Origin: Jongsikchunia kroppenstedtii DSM 45133
Lineage (GTDB): Bacteria; Actinomycetota; Actinomycetes; Mycobacteriales; Mycobacteriaceae
DNA length: 64,000 nt
Assembly (NCBI RefSeq): GCF_000380485.1
Contig: NZ_AQYG01000047.1
Location: 248,001-312,000, forward strand
Direction of reading: 5' to 3'
The notes under the pieces are model-generated. The model did not search any database. It was not told the origin of the DNA and saw only the letters and a list, made by a program, of their open reading frames with translations. The position numbers and the translations under genes are program-made. This document shows, piece after piece, positions 1 through 10,513 of this stretch; position 1 is the first letter of the stretch; the number at the start of each line of letters is the position of its first letter.

Positions 1-607
1 GCAGGGAATCACAGCGCACTATCTGCTGGACGGCAGCGCTCACCCCGAGGACGGGGACGCGATCCTGGTCCACGCCGGGGCGGGCGGCGTCGGTCTGATC
101 CTCACTCAGCTGGCGAAAGCCAAGGGCCTGACCGTGATCACCACCGTGTCCACCGACGCGAAGGCCGAGCTCTCGGCCGAGGCCGGGGCCGATCATGTGC
201 TGCGGTACGGAGCGGATCTGCCGGAGAAGGTACGCGCGCTCACCGGCGAGCTCGGTGTCGCCGTCGCCTACGACGGCGTCGGCAAGGACACCTTCGAACT
301 CAGCCTGGCGGCCACCCGTGTGCGCGGGATGGTCGTGCTGTTCGGAGCCGCGAGTGGCCCGGTACCGCCGTTCGACCTGCAACGACTCAATCCGGCCGGC
401 TCGCTCACCGTCACCCGACCGACGCTCGCCCACTTCATCGCCGATCCCGGCGAATTCCGTTGGCGGGCCGGCGATGTCATGTCGGCGGTCGCATCCGGCG
501 CAGTGACCGTCACGGTGGGCGCGCGCTACGCCCTCGACGATGCCGCGACGGCGCATGCCGACCTGCAGGCGCGCAAGACCACCGGCTCGGTCGTCCTGCT
601 CCCCTAA
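1..607 (+). CDS. NAD(P)H:quinone oxidoreductase (zinc-free MDR family), C-terminal part
   Basis: The reading frame is open from base 2, so the 5' end lies outside the window. The visible 201 residues begin with QGITAHYLL, the typical segment just before the nucleotide-binding fold of quinone oxidoreductases. The Rossmann glycine motif HAGAGGVG follows at about residues 23-30, and the protein ends in a usual KTTGSVVLLP-type tail. These enzymes reduce quinones or enones with NADPH in the cytosol. Only the cofactor half is visible, so the substrate cannot be judged. It lies next to ctaB and tkt, where a quinone reductase (qor) is often found in Mycobacteriales. Confidence 0.85.
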   Translation, partial: QGITAHYLLDGSAHPEDGDAILVHAGAGGVGLILTQLAKAKGLTVITTVSTDAKAELSAEAGADHVLRYGADLPEKVRALTGELGVAVAYDGVGKDTFELSLAATRVRGMVVLFGAASGPVPPFDLQRLNPAGSLTVTRPTLAHFIADPGEFRWRAGDVMSAVASGAVTVTVGARYALDDAATAHADLQARKTTGSVVLLP

Positions 608-681
608 ACCGGATCCTTAGACCGGGAACCCGACCGGCGCCCGCCGCGTCCTATCGACACCCACCCTGTCGAGGAGGACCG

Positions 682-972
682 ATGACGTCGCCAGGAATGA
701 CCGTCGACGTGGACCATGTCCGCGGGATCGTCGACCACTGGACCGCCAGTGGAAAACGGTTGTCCGGGTTGCATTTTCCGGAGTTCGCGGGCGTGTCGGC
801 GCCCGGCAGCGCCGTCGCGGCCGCCTTGCGGTCACTCCGCGATCCGACTGAACGGGCCTGCGCGGATATCGGCGAGCGGCTGGCGGGGCTCGCCGATGCC
901 GCCGACGACTTCCTGCGAAAGACCACCGGCATCGATACGTCCGCCGCGGAGTCGTTCCCGGGCCACCGATGA
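682..972 (+). CDS. Small ESX/WXG100-like protein
   Basis: This encodes 96 residues with no signal peptide or membrane segment, predicted mostly alpha-helical. The pattern of a conserved N-terminal Val-Asp segment, a central helix pair and an Ala-rich C-terminal helix resembles the small ESX-associated (EspC/DUF2580-like) proteins of actinobacteria. The start at 682 is supported by GAGGAGG about ten bases upstream. The stop overlaps the next gene in an ATGA arrangement, so the two are probably translationally coupled. The family assignment comes from size, composition and context; no WXG motif is visible in this protein itself. Confidence 0.6.
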   Translation: MTSPGMTVDVDHVRGIVDHWTASGKRLSGLHFPEFAGVSAPGSAVAAALRSLRDPTERACADIGERLAGLADAADDFLRKTTGIDTSAAESFPGHR

Positions 973-2672
973 GCCGGATGTCGATCGCCGAGGTGCGCAG
1001 CTGGAACACCGGCACCTTCGGGACCGCCGCGGGGGCGGCATCGGCCCGTGCCGCGGATATCGACAGCTCGATGACGACCGCCGACGAGGCGGTGGGCGCG
1101 GCCGACGAGTGGGCGGGACCGAGCGGCGACGCCGCCCGACGCGGCTTTCACACCGCACTCGAGCAGAGCCGCGAACTGCGAAACCTATTGCTCTGCATCG
1201 CCGATGACGCAGCCGACGCGGACCGCGAGGTCGGCTCGGCGCGCAACCATCTGCTCGAGCTGGTGAACAGCTGCCGTCCCGACGTGGTCGGCGATGACGG
1301 CGCCGTCATCGATCCCGACGGCAATCCGGTGCCGGACGCCACCGCGCGCGTCCGGGCGGCATTGGCCGAGGTCTACCGGCAGGACGGGCTCTTCGCAGCG
1401 GTCCTCGCCGAGACGGCGCAGGCACTGCGCCTGGCGGTCACCGACCCGGCACGGGTGCCCGCCCCGAACGGCGCCACGACGAGCGCCGCCGCCGTGATCG
1501 CGCAGTTGCGGGATATGAGCATCGGAGAACGACAGGACTACTTCGCGCGCCTGTCCCCCGCCGAACAACGCGTCCTGCTGTCTGCGGATCCGGTGACGAT
1601 CGGCAACACCGACGGTGTGCCGTTCGGCCTGCGCATCGCCGCCAATGATGTGAACATCCGCAACGCGCGTGACGCAGAGCTGCGCAAGCAGCCCGCGAAA
1701 CGCGACCAGGCGCTCATCGACCGATACACGGCGATGGTCGACACACCGATCGAGGAGCCGAATCTCCGAGACCATCGGGCCCACAACGACAACACGACCG
1801 AACGACAGTTCGTCGCCTTCGACCCCCGCGGTCAGGGCCGGTGGATCGAGCAGATCGGACGAATCACGCCGGCCGCCAAGGGCGTCGGCGTGTATGTGCC
1901 GGGCACCGGAACGACGCTGGCCGGCAGCGACCGGAATCATGAATCGGCGCGCAATCTGGCACGGCAGTCCGGCAGTGCGGTCTTCGTGTACGTCAACGGC
2001 GACCTACCGAACAACGTGTTCCCGGACAAGAACGATTGGTTTCCGCAGGCGACTGACGGCGCCTATGCGCGGGCGATGTCACCCGGGCTGGTCGACTTCG
2101 GTCGCGCGCTCGACCACGAAATCGACCACGCCGCACCAGGTCTGAAGACGACGTTCATCGGGCACTCGTACGGCGGCCTCGTCGTCGGACATGCCGAAGA
2201 GCTGGGGCTTCGCGCCGACCGCGTCGTCTATGCGTCGTCGCCCGCTACCGGCCTGGTGCACAGCCAGCCCTGGACGAACCCGGCAGCGGACGTCAAGCGC
2301 TACTCGGTCACCGCGCCCGGCGATTACATCCAGGACGTGCAGGCAATGGGCTACTTCGACGGCCAAGATCCGGACCACCACGCCAAGATCACCCGGATGG
2401 ACAGCGGCTACTACAGCGACGGGCGGCTGGTCGAAGGGACGGGCGGCCACGGCGGATACTGGAACGATCCCGGCTCGGACGCCTTCAAGAACATGGCCCG
2501 CGTGATAGGCGGCGATGATCCGACGCCATATGTGCATCGCAAGGCCGACACCCATCCGGGCCAGGCCTTCGACCGCATGACAGAACTGCTCGAACAGGCG
2601 CCGCGAAGGGCTCGGGAAGCCGTGTCAGAGGCGTGGGACCTGCCGAATCTGCTCCGGCTCGGTTACCGCTGA
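969..2672 (+). CDS. Alpha/beta hydrolase of the DUF1023 type with ESX-like N-terminus
   Basis: This is a 567-residue protein. The first 150 residues are helical and contain EWAGPSGDAAR, resembling the WXG turn of ESX substrates. The C-terminal half is an alpha/beta-hydrolase fold with the nucleophile elbow GHSYGGLV at about residue 398, where Ser is the nucleophile. Late Asp and His residues fit a catalytic triad. DUF1023 proteins in Mycobacteriales commonly pair with a small ESX-like protein, as here with the gene overlapping by 4 bases. The function is probably a secreted or envelope-associated esterase or lipase; the substrate is unknown. Confidence 0.75.
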   Translation: MSRMSIAEVRSWNTGTFGTAAGAASARAADIDSSMTTADEAVGAADEWAGPSGDAARRGFHTALEQSRELRNLLLCIADDAADADREVGSARNHLLELVNSCRPDVVGDDGAVIDPDGNPVPDATARVRAALAEVYRQDGLFAAVLAETAQALRLAVTDPARVPAPNGATTSAAAVIAQLRDMSIGERQDYFARLSPAEQRVLLSADPVTIGNTDGVPFGLRIAANDVNIRNARDAELRKQPAKRDQALIDRYTAMVDTPIEEPNLRDHRAHNDNTTERQFVAFDPRGQGRWIEQIGRITPAAKGVGVYVPGTGTTLAGSDRNHESARNLARQSGSAVFVYVNGDLPNNVFPDKNDWFPQATDGAYARAMSPGLVDFGRALDHEIDHAAPGLKTTFIGHSYGGLVVGHAEELGLRADRVVYASSPATGLVHSQPWTNPAADVKRYSVTAPGDYIQDVQAMGYFDGQDPDHHAKITRMDSGYYSDGRLVEGTGGHGGYWNDPGSDAFKNMARVIGGDDPTPYVHRKADTHPGQAFDRMTELLEQAPRRAREAVSEAWDLPNLLRLGYR

Positions 2673-2679
2673 CCGGCCG

Positions 2680-3648
2680 CTAGAACCAGCTGGCGATCGT
2701 CGGCAGATTGACCAGCGAGTCGATCGCCAGGCCCAGGAACACCACCGCGAGGTAGTTGTTGGTCTGCAGGAACACCTTGAGCGGCGTCACCGGCTTGCCG
2801 CCGCGCACACTGCGGTACAGCGCGTGCAGGGTGAACAGGAACCACACGCCGGAGACGATCGCGACGCCGGCGTAGATCGGCCCGGCCGCAGGGATGAGCG
2901 CGGCGGTGCAGGCAACCGTGGCCCACGTGTAGATCACCATCTGCTTGGTGACGTGCTCCTCTGTGGCGATCACCGGCAGCATCGGCACGCCCGCGTTGGC
3001 GTAGTCGTCCTTGTAGCGCATGGCGAGCGCCCAGGTATGGGGCGGCGTCCAGAAGAAGATCACCGCGAACAGCACCAGCGGCTGCCAGCTGATCGATCCC
3101 GTGACGGCCGCCCAACCCACGAGTGTCGGCATGCACCCGGCCGCGCCGCCCCAGACGACGTTCTGCCAGGTCCGCCGCTTGAGGATCATCGTGTAGATGA
3201 AGACGTAGAAGGCGATGGTGGCCAGCACCAGCAGCGCGCTGAGCAGGTTCGCCGTAACGGTCAGCGTCGCGAATGAGGCGCCGCCGAGCAGCAGCCCGAA
3301 GATCAGTGCATTGCGGGGCGACACGGCATGCCGGGCCAGCGGCCGGCGCTCGGTGCGCTTCATCTTCTGGTCGATGTCCGCGTCGACCACCATGTTGAGG
3401 GAGTTGGCGCTGGCCGCGCCCAGCCAACCGCCCAGCAGCGTCCACAGGATCAACGGCAGGTTCACGTGACCGCGGTCGGCCAGCAGCATCACCGGGATGG
3501 TGGCGACCAGCAGCAGTTCGATGACGCGGGGCTTGGTCAACGCGACGTAGGCGAGGACGGTGTCGCGCACGCGGCCGGGAAGCGAGGTCGCGACCGGAGG
3601 AGACTGATCGACGCCGGCGGGAGCCGCGGCGTAACCGTGTCCGGTCAA
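2680..3648 (-). CDS. ctaB: Protoheme IX farnesyltransferase (heme O synthase)
   Basis: CtaB transfers a farnesyl group to protoheme IX to make heme O for cytochrome oxidase. The sequence has the UbiA-family signature [12 protein letters not shown], with the Asn and Asp residues that bind Mg and prenyl diphosphate, and about nine hydrophobic membrane helices. The conserved opening [20 protein letters not shown] is close to the N-terminus. The frame stays open far upstream. I chose TTG at 3648 because GAGG lies six bases before it and it gives 322 residues, the usual length. It is divergent from tkt, the standard actinobacterial arrangement. Confidence 0.9.
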   Translation of the reverse strand: MTGHGYAAAPAGVDQSPPVATSLPGRVRDTVLAYVALTKPRVIELLLVATIPVMLLADRGHVNLPLILWTLLGGWLGAASANSLNMVVDADIDQKMKRTERRPLARHAVSPRNALIFGLLLGGASFATLTVTANLLSALLVLATIAFYVFIYTMILKRRTWQNVVWGGAAGCMPTLVGWAAVTGSISWQPLVLFAVIFFWTPPHTWALAMRYKDDYANAGVPMLPVIATEEHVTKQMVIYTWATVACTAALIPAAGPIYAGVAIVSGVWFLFTLHALYRSVRGGKPVTPLKVFLQTNNYLAVVFLGLAIDSLVNLPTIASWF

Positions 3649-3897
3649 AATGGCCTCAATCGTCTGCGGGGGCTGTGTAGCCGAAGAACTGGCGTCTACT
3701 ACAGAGCATGGTAGACCGCGAGTGATCCAAAGTTGGAATCGAGGTGACCGGGCGCACCGTCGACGACACCGGGCACGCCGTCGGCGACACACCCGGCGCC
3801 CGGCCGGACGCGACTGCGGTTCGCTCGGCACCGCGGATAGGCACCCGACTAGGCTGGCAGGCACCACCGTTCCCCGACCCCTCAGGAGCACCACGCA

Positions 3898-5976
3898 GTG
3901 GCCGTTACCGATCAGATCCGCGACCTGACCACCCCGGCCTATCCGGCCGACTGGACTGACCTGGACACCCGCGCGGTCGACACGGTGCGCGTGCTGGCCG
4001 CCGATGCCGTGCAGAAGGTCGGCAACGGCCATCCCGGTACCGCGATGAGCCTGGCGCCGCTCGCATACACGCTGTTCCAGCGCGTGCTGCGGCACGACCC
4101 GAGCGATCCGCAGTGGATCGGCCGCGACCGGTTCGTCCTGTCCTGCGGACACTCCTCGCTGACTCTGTACCTGCAGCTGTACATGGGCGGCTTCGGTCTC
4201 GAGCTGGCCGACATCGAGGCGCTGCGGACCTGGGGCTCGCTGACCCCGGGCCACCCGGAGTTCCGCCACACCAAGGGCGTCGAGATCACCACCGGCCCGC
4301 TCGGCCAGGGACTCGCGTCGGCGGTCGGCATGGCGATGGCCTCGCGCTACGAGCGCGGCCTCTTCGACCCCGAGGCCCCGGCCGGTCAGAGCCCGTTCGA
4401 TCACCACATCTATGTCATCGCCTCCGACGGCGACATCGAGGAAGGCGTCACCTCCGAGGCGTCCTCGCTCGCCGGCACCCAGCAGCTGGGCAACCTGATC
4501 GTCTTCTACGACAAGAACCACATCTCGATCGAGGACGACACCCAGATCGCCCTCACCGAGGACACCGCCAAGCGCTACGAGGCCTACGGCTGGCACGTTC
4601 AGACGGTCGAGGGCGGCGAAGACGTCGTCGCGATCGAGGCGGCGGTCGAGGCGGCGAAGGCGGTCACCGACAAGCCGTCGATCATCGTGCTGCGCACCAT
4701 CATCGGCTACCCGGCACCGGACAAGATGAACACCGGCGGCATCCACGGCGCCGCGCTCGGAGCCGACGAGGTCGCCGCCACCAAGACGGTGCTCGGCTTC
4801 GACCCGAACAAGAGCTTCGACGTCGCCGACGACGTCATCGCCCACTCGCGCAAGCTCATCGAGCGCGGCGCCGCGGCGCACGCGCAGTGGCAGACCGGCT
4901 TCGACGCCTGGGCCACCGCCAACCCGGAGCGCAAGGCGCTGCTGGACCGGCTAGAGGCGCACCAGCTTCCCGACCTCGCCGGCGTGCTGCCGACCTGGGA
5001 GCCGGGCGACAAGGCCGTCGCGACTCGAGCCGCGTCCGGCGCGGTGCTGAATGCGCTCGCCGACGTGCTGCCGGAACTGTGGGGCGGCTCGGCCGACCTC
5101 GCCGGCTCGAACAACACCACGATGAAGGGCGCCAAGTCCTTCGGCCCGGAGTCGATCAGCACCGACACCTGGAGCGCCAACCCGTATGGCCGGACGCTGC
5201 ACTTCGGTGTCCGTGAACATGCGATGGGTTCGATCCTCTCGGGTATCGCCCTGCACGGCCCGACCCGCGCCTACGGCGGCACCTTCCTGCAGTTCGCCGA
5301 CTACATGCGCCCGGCCGTGCGCCTGGCCTCGCTGATGGAGATCGACCCGATCTACGTGTGGACGCACGACTCCATCGGCCTCGGCGAGGACGGTCCGACC
5401 CACCAGCCGGTCGAGCACCTGGCCGCCCTGCGGGCCATCCCGCACCTGGACGTGGTGCGGCCCGCCGACGCCAACGAGACCGCGCACGCCTGGGGCCACC
5501 TGCTGACCCGCCGCGATCATCCGGTCGGCCTGGCGCTGACCCGGCAAAACGTGCCCGTGCTGGCCGGCACCTCGGCCGAGGGTGTCACCAGGGGCGGCTA
5601 CGTCCTGGCCGACGCCGACGGCGACCTGCAGGTCGTGGTGATCGCCACCGGCTCCGAGGTCGAACTGGCCGTGGCCGCCCGGGAAACGCTGCAGGCCAAG
5701 GGCATCGGCACCCGCGTGGTCTCCATGCCGTGCGTCGAGTGGTTCGACGAGCAGGATCAGGCCTACCGCGACTCGGTGCTCCCCCCGGCGGTCACTGCCC
5801 GGGTCAGCGTCGAGGCCGGCATCGCGATGCCGTGGTACCGCTTCGTCGGCGACCGCGGCGAGATCGTGTCGCTGGAGCACTACGGCGCCTCGGCCGACTA
5901 CAAGACGCTCTACGCGGAGTTCGGCATCACCGCCGACGCCGTCGTCGCCGCGGCCGAGCGGTCGTTGGCGAAGTAG
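3898..5976 (+). CDS. tkt: Transketolase
   Basis: This 692-residue enzyme transfers two-carbon units in the non-oxidative pentose phosphate pathway with thiamine diphosphate. Visible motifs are GHPGTAMS near residue 42, the ThDP/Mg motif [13 protein letters not shown] near 177, the second-domain REHAMGSI near 439 and the [16 protein letters not shown] segment near 490. Length and domain order match the family. It starts at GTG 3898 with CAGGAG upstream. It heads the tkt-tal-zwf-opcA-pgl operon, which supplies NADPH and ribose-5-phosphate. Confidence 0.97.
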   Translation: MAVTDQIRDLTTPAYPADWTDLDTRAVDTVRVLAADAVQKVGNGHPGTAMSLAPLAYTLFQRVLRHDPSDPQWIGRDRFVLSCGHSSLTLYLQLYMGGFGLELADIEALRTWGSLTPGHPEFRHTKGVEITTGPLGQGLASAVGMAMASRYERGLFDPEAPAGQSPFDHHIYVIASDGDIEEGVTSEASSLAGTQQLGNLIVFYDKNHISIEDDTQIALTEDTAKRYEAYGWHVQTVEGGEDVVAIEAAVEAAKAVTDKPSIIVLRTIIGYPAPDKMNTGGIHGAALGADEVAATKTVLGFDPNKSFDVADDVIAHSRKLIERGAAAHAQWQTGFDAWATANPERKALLDRLEAHQLPDLAGVLPTWEPGDKAVATRAASGAVLNALADVLPELWGGSADLAGSNNTTMKGAKSFGPESISTDTWSANPYGRTLHFGVREHAMGSILSGIALHGPTRAYGGTFLQFADYMRPAVRLASLMEIDPIYVWTHDSIGLGEDGPTHQPVEHLAALRAIPHLDVVRPADANETAHAWGHLLTRRDHPVGLALTRQNVPVLAGTSAEGVTRGGYVLADADGDLQVVVIATGSEVELAVAARETLQAKGIGTRVVSMPCVEWFDEQDQAYRDSVLPPAVTARVSVEAGIAMPWYRFVGDRGEIVSLEHYGASADYKTLYAEFGITADAVVAAAERSLAK

Positions 5977-6039
5977 CCGACAATGGCTAAATAGCAAGTC
6001 CACCAACAAATCCCATAGAACTCCCAGAAGGAGAATCCA

Positions 6040-7188
6040 ATGAGCGCACAGGCTGGCACATTCCAACAGAATGGCAATCTTGCGGCTCTGGCGGCAGCGG
6101 GCGTATCGATCTGGCTCGACGACCTCTCTCGTGATCGCATCGAGTCGGGCAACCTCGCCGAGCTGATCGCCACCAAGTCGGTCGTCGGCGTGACCACCAA
6201 CCCGTCGATCTTCCAGGCCGCCCTGTCCAAGGGCCATGCGTACGACGCGCAGGTCGCCGAACTCGCCGCCCGCGGCGCCGACGTGGACGCGGTCATCCGC
6301 ACCGCGACCACCGATGATGTGCGCGCCGCCTGCGACATCCTGAAGCCGCAGTACGAGGAGTCGGGCGGGGTCGACGGGCGCGTCTCGATCGAGGTCGATC
6401 CGCGCCTCGCGCACGACACGGAACAGACTGTGGCGCAGGCGATCGAGCTGTGGAAGATCGTCGACCGGCCGAACCTGCTGATCAAGATCCCCGCGACCAA
6501 GGCGGGCATCCCGGCGATCGCGGCCACCATCGCCGAGGGCATCAGCGTCAACGTCACGCTGATCTTCTCCGTCGAGCGCTACCGCGAGGTGATGGACGCT
6601 TACCTCGAGGGCCTGACGAAGGCCAAGGCCGCCGGACACGACCTCACCACCATCCATTCGGTGGCGTCGTTCTTCGTCTCCCGCGTGGACACCGAGGTCG
6701 ACGCACGGCTGGAGAAGATCGGCACCGGACCGGCGCTGGCATTGCGTGGCAAGGCCGCCCTGGCCAACGCCCGCCTCGCCTACGTGGCCTACCAGGAAGT
6801 GTTCGAGTCCGGCGACACATACGCCGAGCTCGCCGCCGCCGGCGGACTGCCGCAGCGGCCGCTATGGGCGTCGACCGGCGTCAAGAATCCCGACTACCCC
6901 GACACCCTCTATGTGGGTGAACTGGTGGCGCCGGGAACCGTGAACACTCTCCCGGAGAAGACGATGGACGCGTTCGCCGATCACGGCGTCGTCAACAACG
7001 AGTCGATCATCGGGCTGGGACCGGCGTCGCAGCAGGTGTTCGACGACATCGCTGCTGCCGGAGTCGATTTCGTCGACGTGTTCGAGGTGCTGGAGTCCGA
7101 GGGCGTCAGCAAGTTCGAAGTCGCCTGGAACGAGCTGCTCGAGGCGACGCAGAAGACGCTGGATCAGGCCGTAGCGCAGCAGGCCTGA
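6040..7188 (+). CDS. tal: Transaldolase
   Basis: This 382-residue protein has the actinobacterial transaldolase signature [12 protein letters not shown], then [10 protein letters not shown], then [11 protein letters not shown], whose first Lys forms the Schiff base with the dihydroxyacetone moiety. It transfers three-carbon units between sugar phosphates. The start is fixed by AGAAGGAGAA just upstream of ATG 6040. It follows tkt by 63 bases and precedes zwf by four bases, so it belongs to one operon. Confidence 0.97.
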   Translation: MSAQAGTFQQNGNLAALAAAGVSIWLDDLSRDRIESGNLAELIATKSVVGVTTNPSIFQAALSKGHAYDAQVAELAARGADVDAVIRTATTDDVRAACDILKPQYEESGGVDGRVSIEVDPRLAHDTEQTVAQAIELWKIVDRPNLLIKIPATKAGIPAIAATIAEGISVNVTLIFSVERYREVMDAYLEGLTKAKAAGHDLTTIHSVASFFVSRVDTEVDARLEKIGTGPALALRGKAALANARLAYVAYQEVFESGDTYAELAAAGGLPQRPLWASTGVKNPDYPDTLYVGELVAPGTVNTLPEKTMDAFADHGVVNNESIIGLGPASQQVFDDIAAAGVDFVDVFEVLESEGVSKFEVAWNELLEATQKTLDQAVAQQA

Positions 7189-7192
7189 TCCC

Positions 7193-8713
7193 GTGCCGAG
7201 GAATCCGCTTCGCGACGGCCGCGACAAGCGGCTCCCCCGCATCGCCGGGCCCTGCAGCCTGGTGATCTTCGGCGTGACGGGCGACCTCGCCCGTCGCAAG
7301 CTCATGCCGGCGGTGTACGACCTGGCCAACCGTGGTCTCCTGCCGCCCGGGTTCGCGCTCGTCGGGTTCGCCCGACGCGACTGGGACCACGAGGATTTCG
7401 GCCGGATCGTGCACGACGCCGTGCGGGCCAACTCCCGCACGGAGTTCCGCGAGGACGTCTGGGAGCGACTGTCCGAAGGCTTCCGCTTCGTACAGGGCAC
7501 GTTCGACGACGACGCCGCCTTCGATCAGCTCAAGTCGACGCTGGACGACCTGGACACCCAACGCGGTACGAACGGCAATCACGCCTTCTATCTGTCAATT
7601 CCGCCATCGGCATTCCCGGTCGTCTGCGAGCAGCTGCAGCGCAGCGGACTCGATCAGCGCAGCGATTCGCGGTGGCGCCGGGTGGTCATCGAGAAGCCGT
7701 TCGGACACGACCTGGAATCGGCGATCGAACTGAACCGCATCGTCAACCAGGTTTTCCCCGAGGATTCAGTCTTCCGCATCGACCACTACCTCGGCAAGGA
7801 GACGGTCCAAAACATCCTGGCGCTGCGCTTCGCCAACCAGCTGTTCGACCCGATCTGGAATTCGCACTACGTCGATCACGTCCAGATCACCATGGCCGAG
7901 GACATCGGATTGGGCGGCCGCGCAGGCTATTACGACGGGATCGGCGCGGCCCGCGACGTCATTCAGAACCACCTGATGCAGCTGCTGGCCCTGATCGCAA
8001 TGGAAGAGCCGGTGTCCTTCCAGCCACGCGAGCTGCAGGCGGAGAAGATCAAGGTGCTCTCAGCGGTGCGAAACATCCTGCCGCACAGTGAGAACACCGC
8101 CCGCGGCCAGTACGGACCGGGCTGGCAGGGCAGCGAAGAGGTCGTCGGGCTGTTGGAGGAGGAAGGCTTCTCCAAGGATTCGACGACCGAGACCTACGCC
8201 GCGATCGCTGTCGAGGTCGACAGCCGCCGCTGGGCCGGCGTGCCGTTCTACCTCCGCACCGGAAAACGTCTGGGACGCCGCGTCACCGAGATCGCGCTGG
8301 TCTTCAAGCGGGCGCCGCATCTGCCGTTCGACCAGACGATGACCGACGAGCTCGGGCAGAACGCGCTCGTCATTCGCATCCAACCGGACGAGGGCGTCAC
8401 CCTGCGATTCGGATCCAAGGTGCCCGGCTCCGGCATGGAGGTCCGGGACGTGAACATGGACTTCAGCTACGGCCAGGCCTTCACCGAGTCCTCCCCCGAG
8501 GCGTACGAACGGTTGATCCTGGACGTCCTGCTCGGCGAACCGTCGCTGTTCCCGGTCAACGACGAAGTCGAATTGTCCTGGAAGATCCTCGATCCGGTGC
8601 TGGACGAATGGGCCAAGTCCGGCCGTCCGGACGAGTACCCGGCCGGCGGCTGGGGCCCGGCATCCGCCGACGAGATGATGAACCGCACCGGCCGCAGCTG
8701 GCGGCGGCCATGA
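7193..8713 (+). CDS. zwf: Glucose-6-phosphate 1-dehydrogenase
   Basis: This 506-residue enzyme carries out the first oxidative step of the pentose phosphate pathway, from glucose-6-phosphate to 6-phosphogluconolactone with NADP. The Rossmann motif FGVTGDLARRKL is near residue 25, EKPFGHD lies mid-protein, and the active-site signature RIDHYLGKE is near residue 196. GTG at 7193 is four bases after tal. The next gene, opcA, encodes its assembly factor, in keeping with the operon logic of Mycobacteriales. Confidence 0.97.
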   Translation: MPRNPLRDGRDKRLPRIAGPCSLVIFGVTGDLARRKLMPAVYDLANRGLLPPGFALVGFARRDWDHEDFGRIVHDAVRANSRTEFREDVWERLSEGFRFVQGTFDDDAAFDQLKSTLDDLDTQRGTNGNHAFYLSIPPSAFPVVCEQLQRSGLDQRSDSRWRRVVIEKPFGHDLESAIELNRIVNQVFPEDSVFRIDHYLGKETVQNILALRFANQLFDPIWNSHYVDHVQITMAEDIGLGGRAGYYDGIGAARDVIQNHLMQLLALIAMEEPVSFQPRELQAEKIKVLSAVRNILPHSENTARGQYGPGWQGSEEVVGLLEEEGFSKDSTTETYAAIAVEVDSRRWAGVPFYLRTGKRLGRRVTEIALVFKRAPHLPFDQTMTDELGQNALVIRIQPDEGVTLRFGSKVPGSGMEVRDVNMDFSYGQAFTESSPEAYERLILDVLLGEPSLFPVNDEVELSWKILDPVLDEWAKSGRPDEYPAGGWGPASADEMMNRTGRSWRRP

Positions 8714-8739
8714 GCTGCCGCGCAGCAGAGACCATGAAC

Positions 8740-8763
8740 GGCCCCGCGGCGGTGACCGGGGCC
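8740..8763 (+). other. Hairpin in the zwf-opcA spacer
   Basis: GGCCCCG (8740-8746) pairs perfectly with CGGGGCC (8757-8763) around a ten-base loop. It lies in the 88-base gap between zwf and opcA and has no T tract, so it may be an mRNA stability or processing element. Its function is unknown. Confidence 0.4.
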
Positions 8764-8801
8764 GGCCGCACGGCAAGAACATTGAGCCACAGGGAGATCC
8801 G

Positions 8802-9734
8802 ATGATCATCGACCTGCCGTCGACCACCACCGAGGATGTCGCCAAGAAGCTGGTGAAGATCCGCGACACCGGCGGCGCGGTGACACTCGGTCGAGTGCTG
8901 ACGCTGGTCGTGATCGCCGACGAAGGCGAGCCCACCGAGGGCGCGATCGCCGCGGCCAACGACGCCAGCCGAGAGCACCCCTGCCGCGTGATCGTGGTGT
9001 CTCGCGGCAATCGGTCCGCCGTCGCCCGGTTGGACGCGCAACTGCGGGTCGGCGGCGACGCCGGCGCCTCCGAAGTCGTCGTGCTGCGGCTCTACGGCGA
9101 ACTCGCCGATCACGCCGAGAACGTGATCATGCCGTTCCTGCTGCCCGATACGCCGATCGTGGCCTGGTGGCCGGGTGAGGCTCCGGAACGGCCGGCCGCC
9201 GATCCGGTCGGAAGTCTTGCCAATCGCCGGATCACCAACGCGACGAAATCGGCTGACATACCGCAGGTTCTCGCGTCCCGCCTGGATAACTACACGCCCG
9301 GCGACACGGACCTCGCATGGAGTCAGACCACCCAGTGGCGGGCCCTGCTGGCGGCCGCGCTCGACCAACCGCCGCACGAGCCGGTCACCTCCGTCACGGT
9401 CAGCGCCCCCGCCGATTACCCGTCGGCGGACCTCGTCGCCGGATGGCTGCGTTCGGCGTTGCAGGTCCCGGTGCAACGCCGGGCCGGCAGCTTCGAGACG
9501 GTTCTCGAACGGGCCGACGGCGCCCTGCGGCTCGAGGTCGACAACCTCGGCAACGCCATACTCGCGATTCCAGGGAAGCCCGACGGCCGGATCGCGATGC
9601 GAACCCCGGACACCGCCCGGTGCCTTGCCGAAGAGCTGCGGCACCTCGACCCGGACGAGATCTATCACCTGGCGTTGCTCGGGGTCGCCGACCTGGACCG
9701 CACCGGGCAGGAGCAGACCGGAGGAGCCGCATGA
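8802..9734 (+). CDS. opcA: Glucose-6-phosphate dehydrogenase assembly protein OpcA
   Basis: This 310-residue protein matches the actinobacterial OpcA family in length, opening sequence (MIIDLPSTTTEDVAKKL) and position between zwf and pgl. It is thought to be an allosteric or assembly partner of Zwf; it carries no catalytic motif of its own. A GGGAG ribosome site precedes ATG 8802. Its stop overlaps the pgl start (ATGA), so the two are translationally coupled. Confidence 0.93.
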   Translation: MIIDLPSTTTEDVAKKLVKIRDTGGAVTLGRVLTLVVIADEGEPTEGAIAAANDASREHPCRVIVVSRGNRSAVARLDAQLRVGGDAGASEVVVLRLYGELADHAENVIMPFLLPDTPIVAWWPGEAPERPAADPVGSLANRRITNATKSADIPQVLASRLDNYTPGDTDLAWSQTTQWRALLAAALDQPPHEPVTSVTVSAPADYPSADLVAGWLRSALQVPVQRRAGSFETVLERADGALRLEVDNLGNAILAIPGKPDGRIAMRTPDTARCLAEELRHLDPDEIYHLALLGVADLDRTGQEQTGGAA

Positions 9735-10513
9735 GTGACGACGAGTCGATCGACGACGATCTGCAGCCGCCGTTCCCGCCGGATCCGGCCTACGACACGA
9801 TCGAGGTGCGCCTCTACGATTCGAGCGCCGAGCTGGTCGAGTCGGCGGCCGCCGAGTTCATCGACGTGATCGGTGCCGCCCAGCGTGAACGCGGTGTCGC
9901 CCGGGTCGTCCTCACCGGCGGCAGCAACGGGATCGCGATCCTGCGGGCATTGCGCGAGTCGGCGTCGGACCTGGACTGGTCGAATATCGAATTCTATTGG
10001 GGCGACGACCGATTCGTGCCCGCTGCGGATCCTGATCGCAACAGCGGCCAGGCCCACGAGGCGCTGCTGGATCATGTGCCGGTCGATCCCACCAAGGTGC
10101 ATGTGATGGCGCCGTCGGACGGCGAGTTCGGCGATGACATCGACGCCGCGGCGGCCGCCTACGAGGCGATCATCGACGGCGTCGACACCTTCGACCTGCA
10201 CCTGCTCGGAATGGGCGGCGAAGGGCATATCAATTCGCTGTTCCCGCACACGGCCGCGACCGCCGAATCGATGAGGACCGTCGTCGCCGTGACCGATTCA
10301 CCGAAGCCCCCGCCGCGGCGGATCACGCTGACCTTCCCGGCGATCAACCGAGCGCGTCAGGTCTGGTTCCTGGTGGCCGGCGCCGACAAGGCGCAGGCCG
10401 TGGCCGCCGGCGTGGGCGGCGCCGATCGCACCGAATGGCCGTGCGCGGGCGCCGTCGGTACCGAGGCCACCGTGTGGTTCGTCGACGACGACGCCGCTCC
10501 CGAACTGATGTGA
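9731..10513 (+). CDS. pgl: 6-phosphogluconolactonase
   Basis: This 260-residue protein hydrolyses 6-phosphogluconolactone to 6-phosphogluconate. The family motifs are VLTGGSNGIAI near residue 60 (substrate phosphate loop) and GMGGEGHINSLFPH near residue 160, where the usual DGH appears as EGH. The frame is open further upstream inside opcA, but the ATG overlapping the opcA stop is the natural start. The gene ends exactly where the convergent TetR gene ends, with no spacer. Confidence 0.93.
   Translation: MSDDESIDDDLQPPFPPDPAYDTIEVRLYDSSAELVESAAAEFIDVIGAAQRERGVARVVLTGGSNGIAILRALRESASDLDWSNIEFYWGDDRFVPAADPDRNSGQAHEALLDHVPVDPTKVHVMAPSDGEFGDDIDAAAAAYEAIIDGVDTFDLHLLGMGGEGHINSLFPHTAATAESMRTVVAVTDSPKPPPRRITLTFPAINRARQVWFLVAGADKAQAVAAGVGGADRTEWPCAGAVGTEATVWFVDDDAAPELM

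Noticed and set aside
2680-4881. 733-residue frame extending ctaB into tkt
   Set aside because: It is antisense to tkt, and only the C-terminal 322 residues match heme O synthase.
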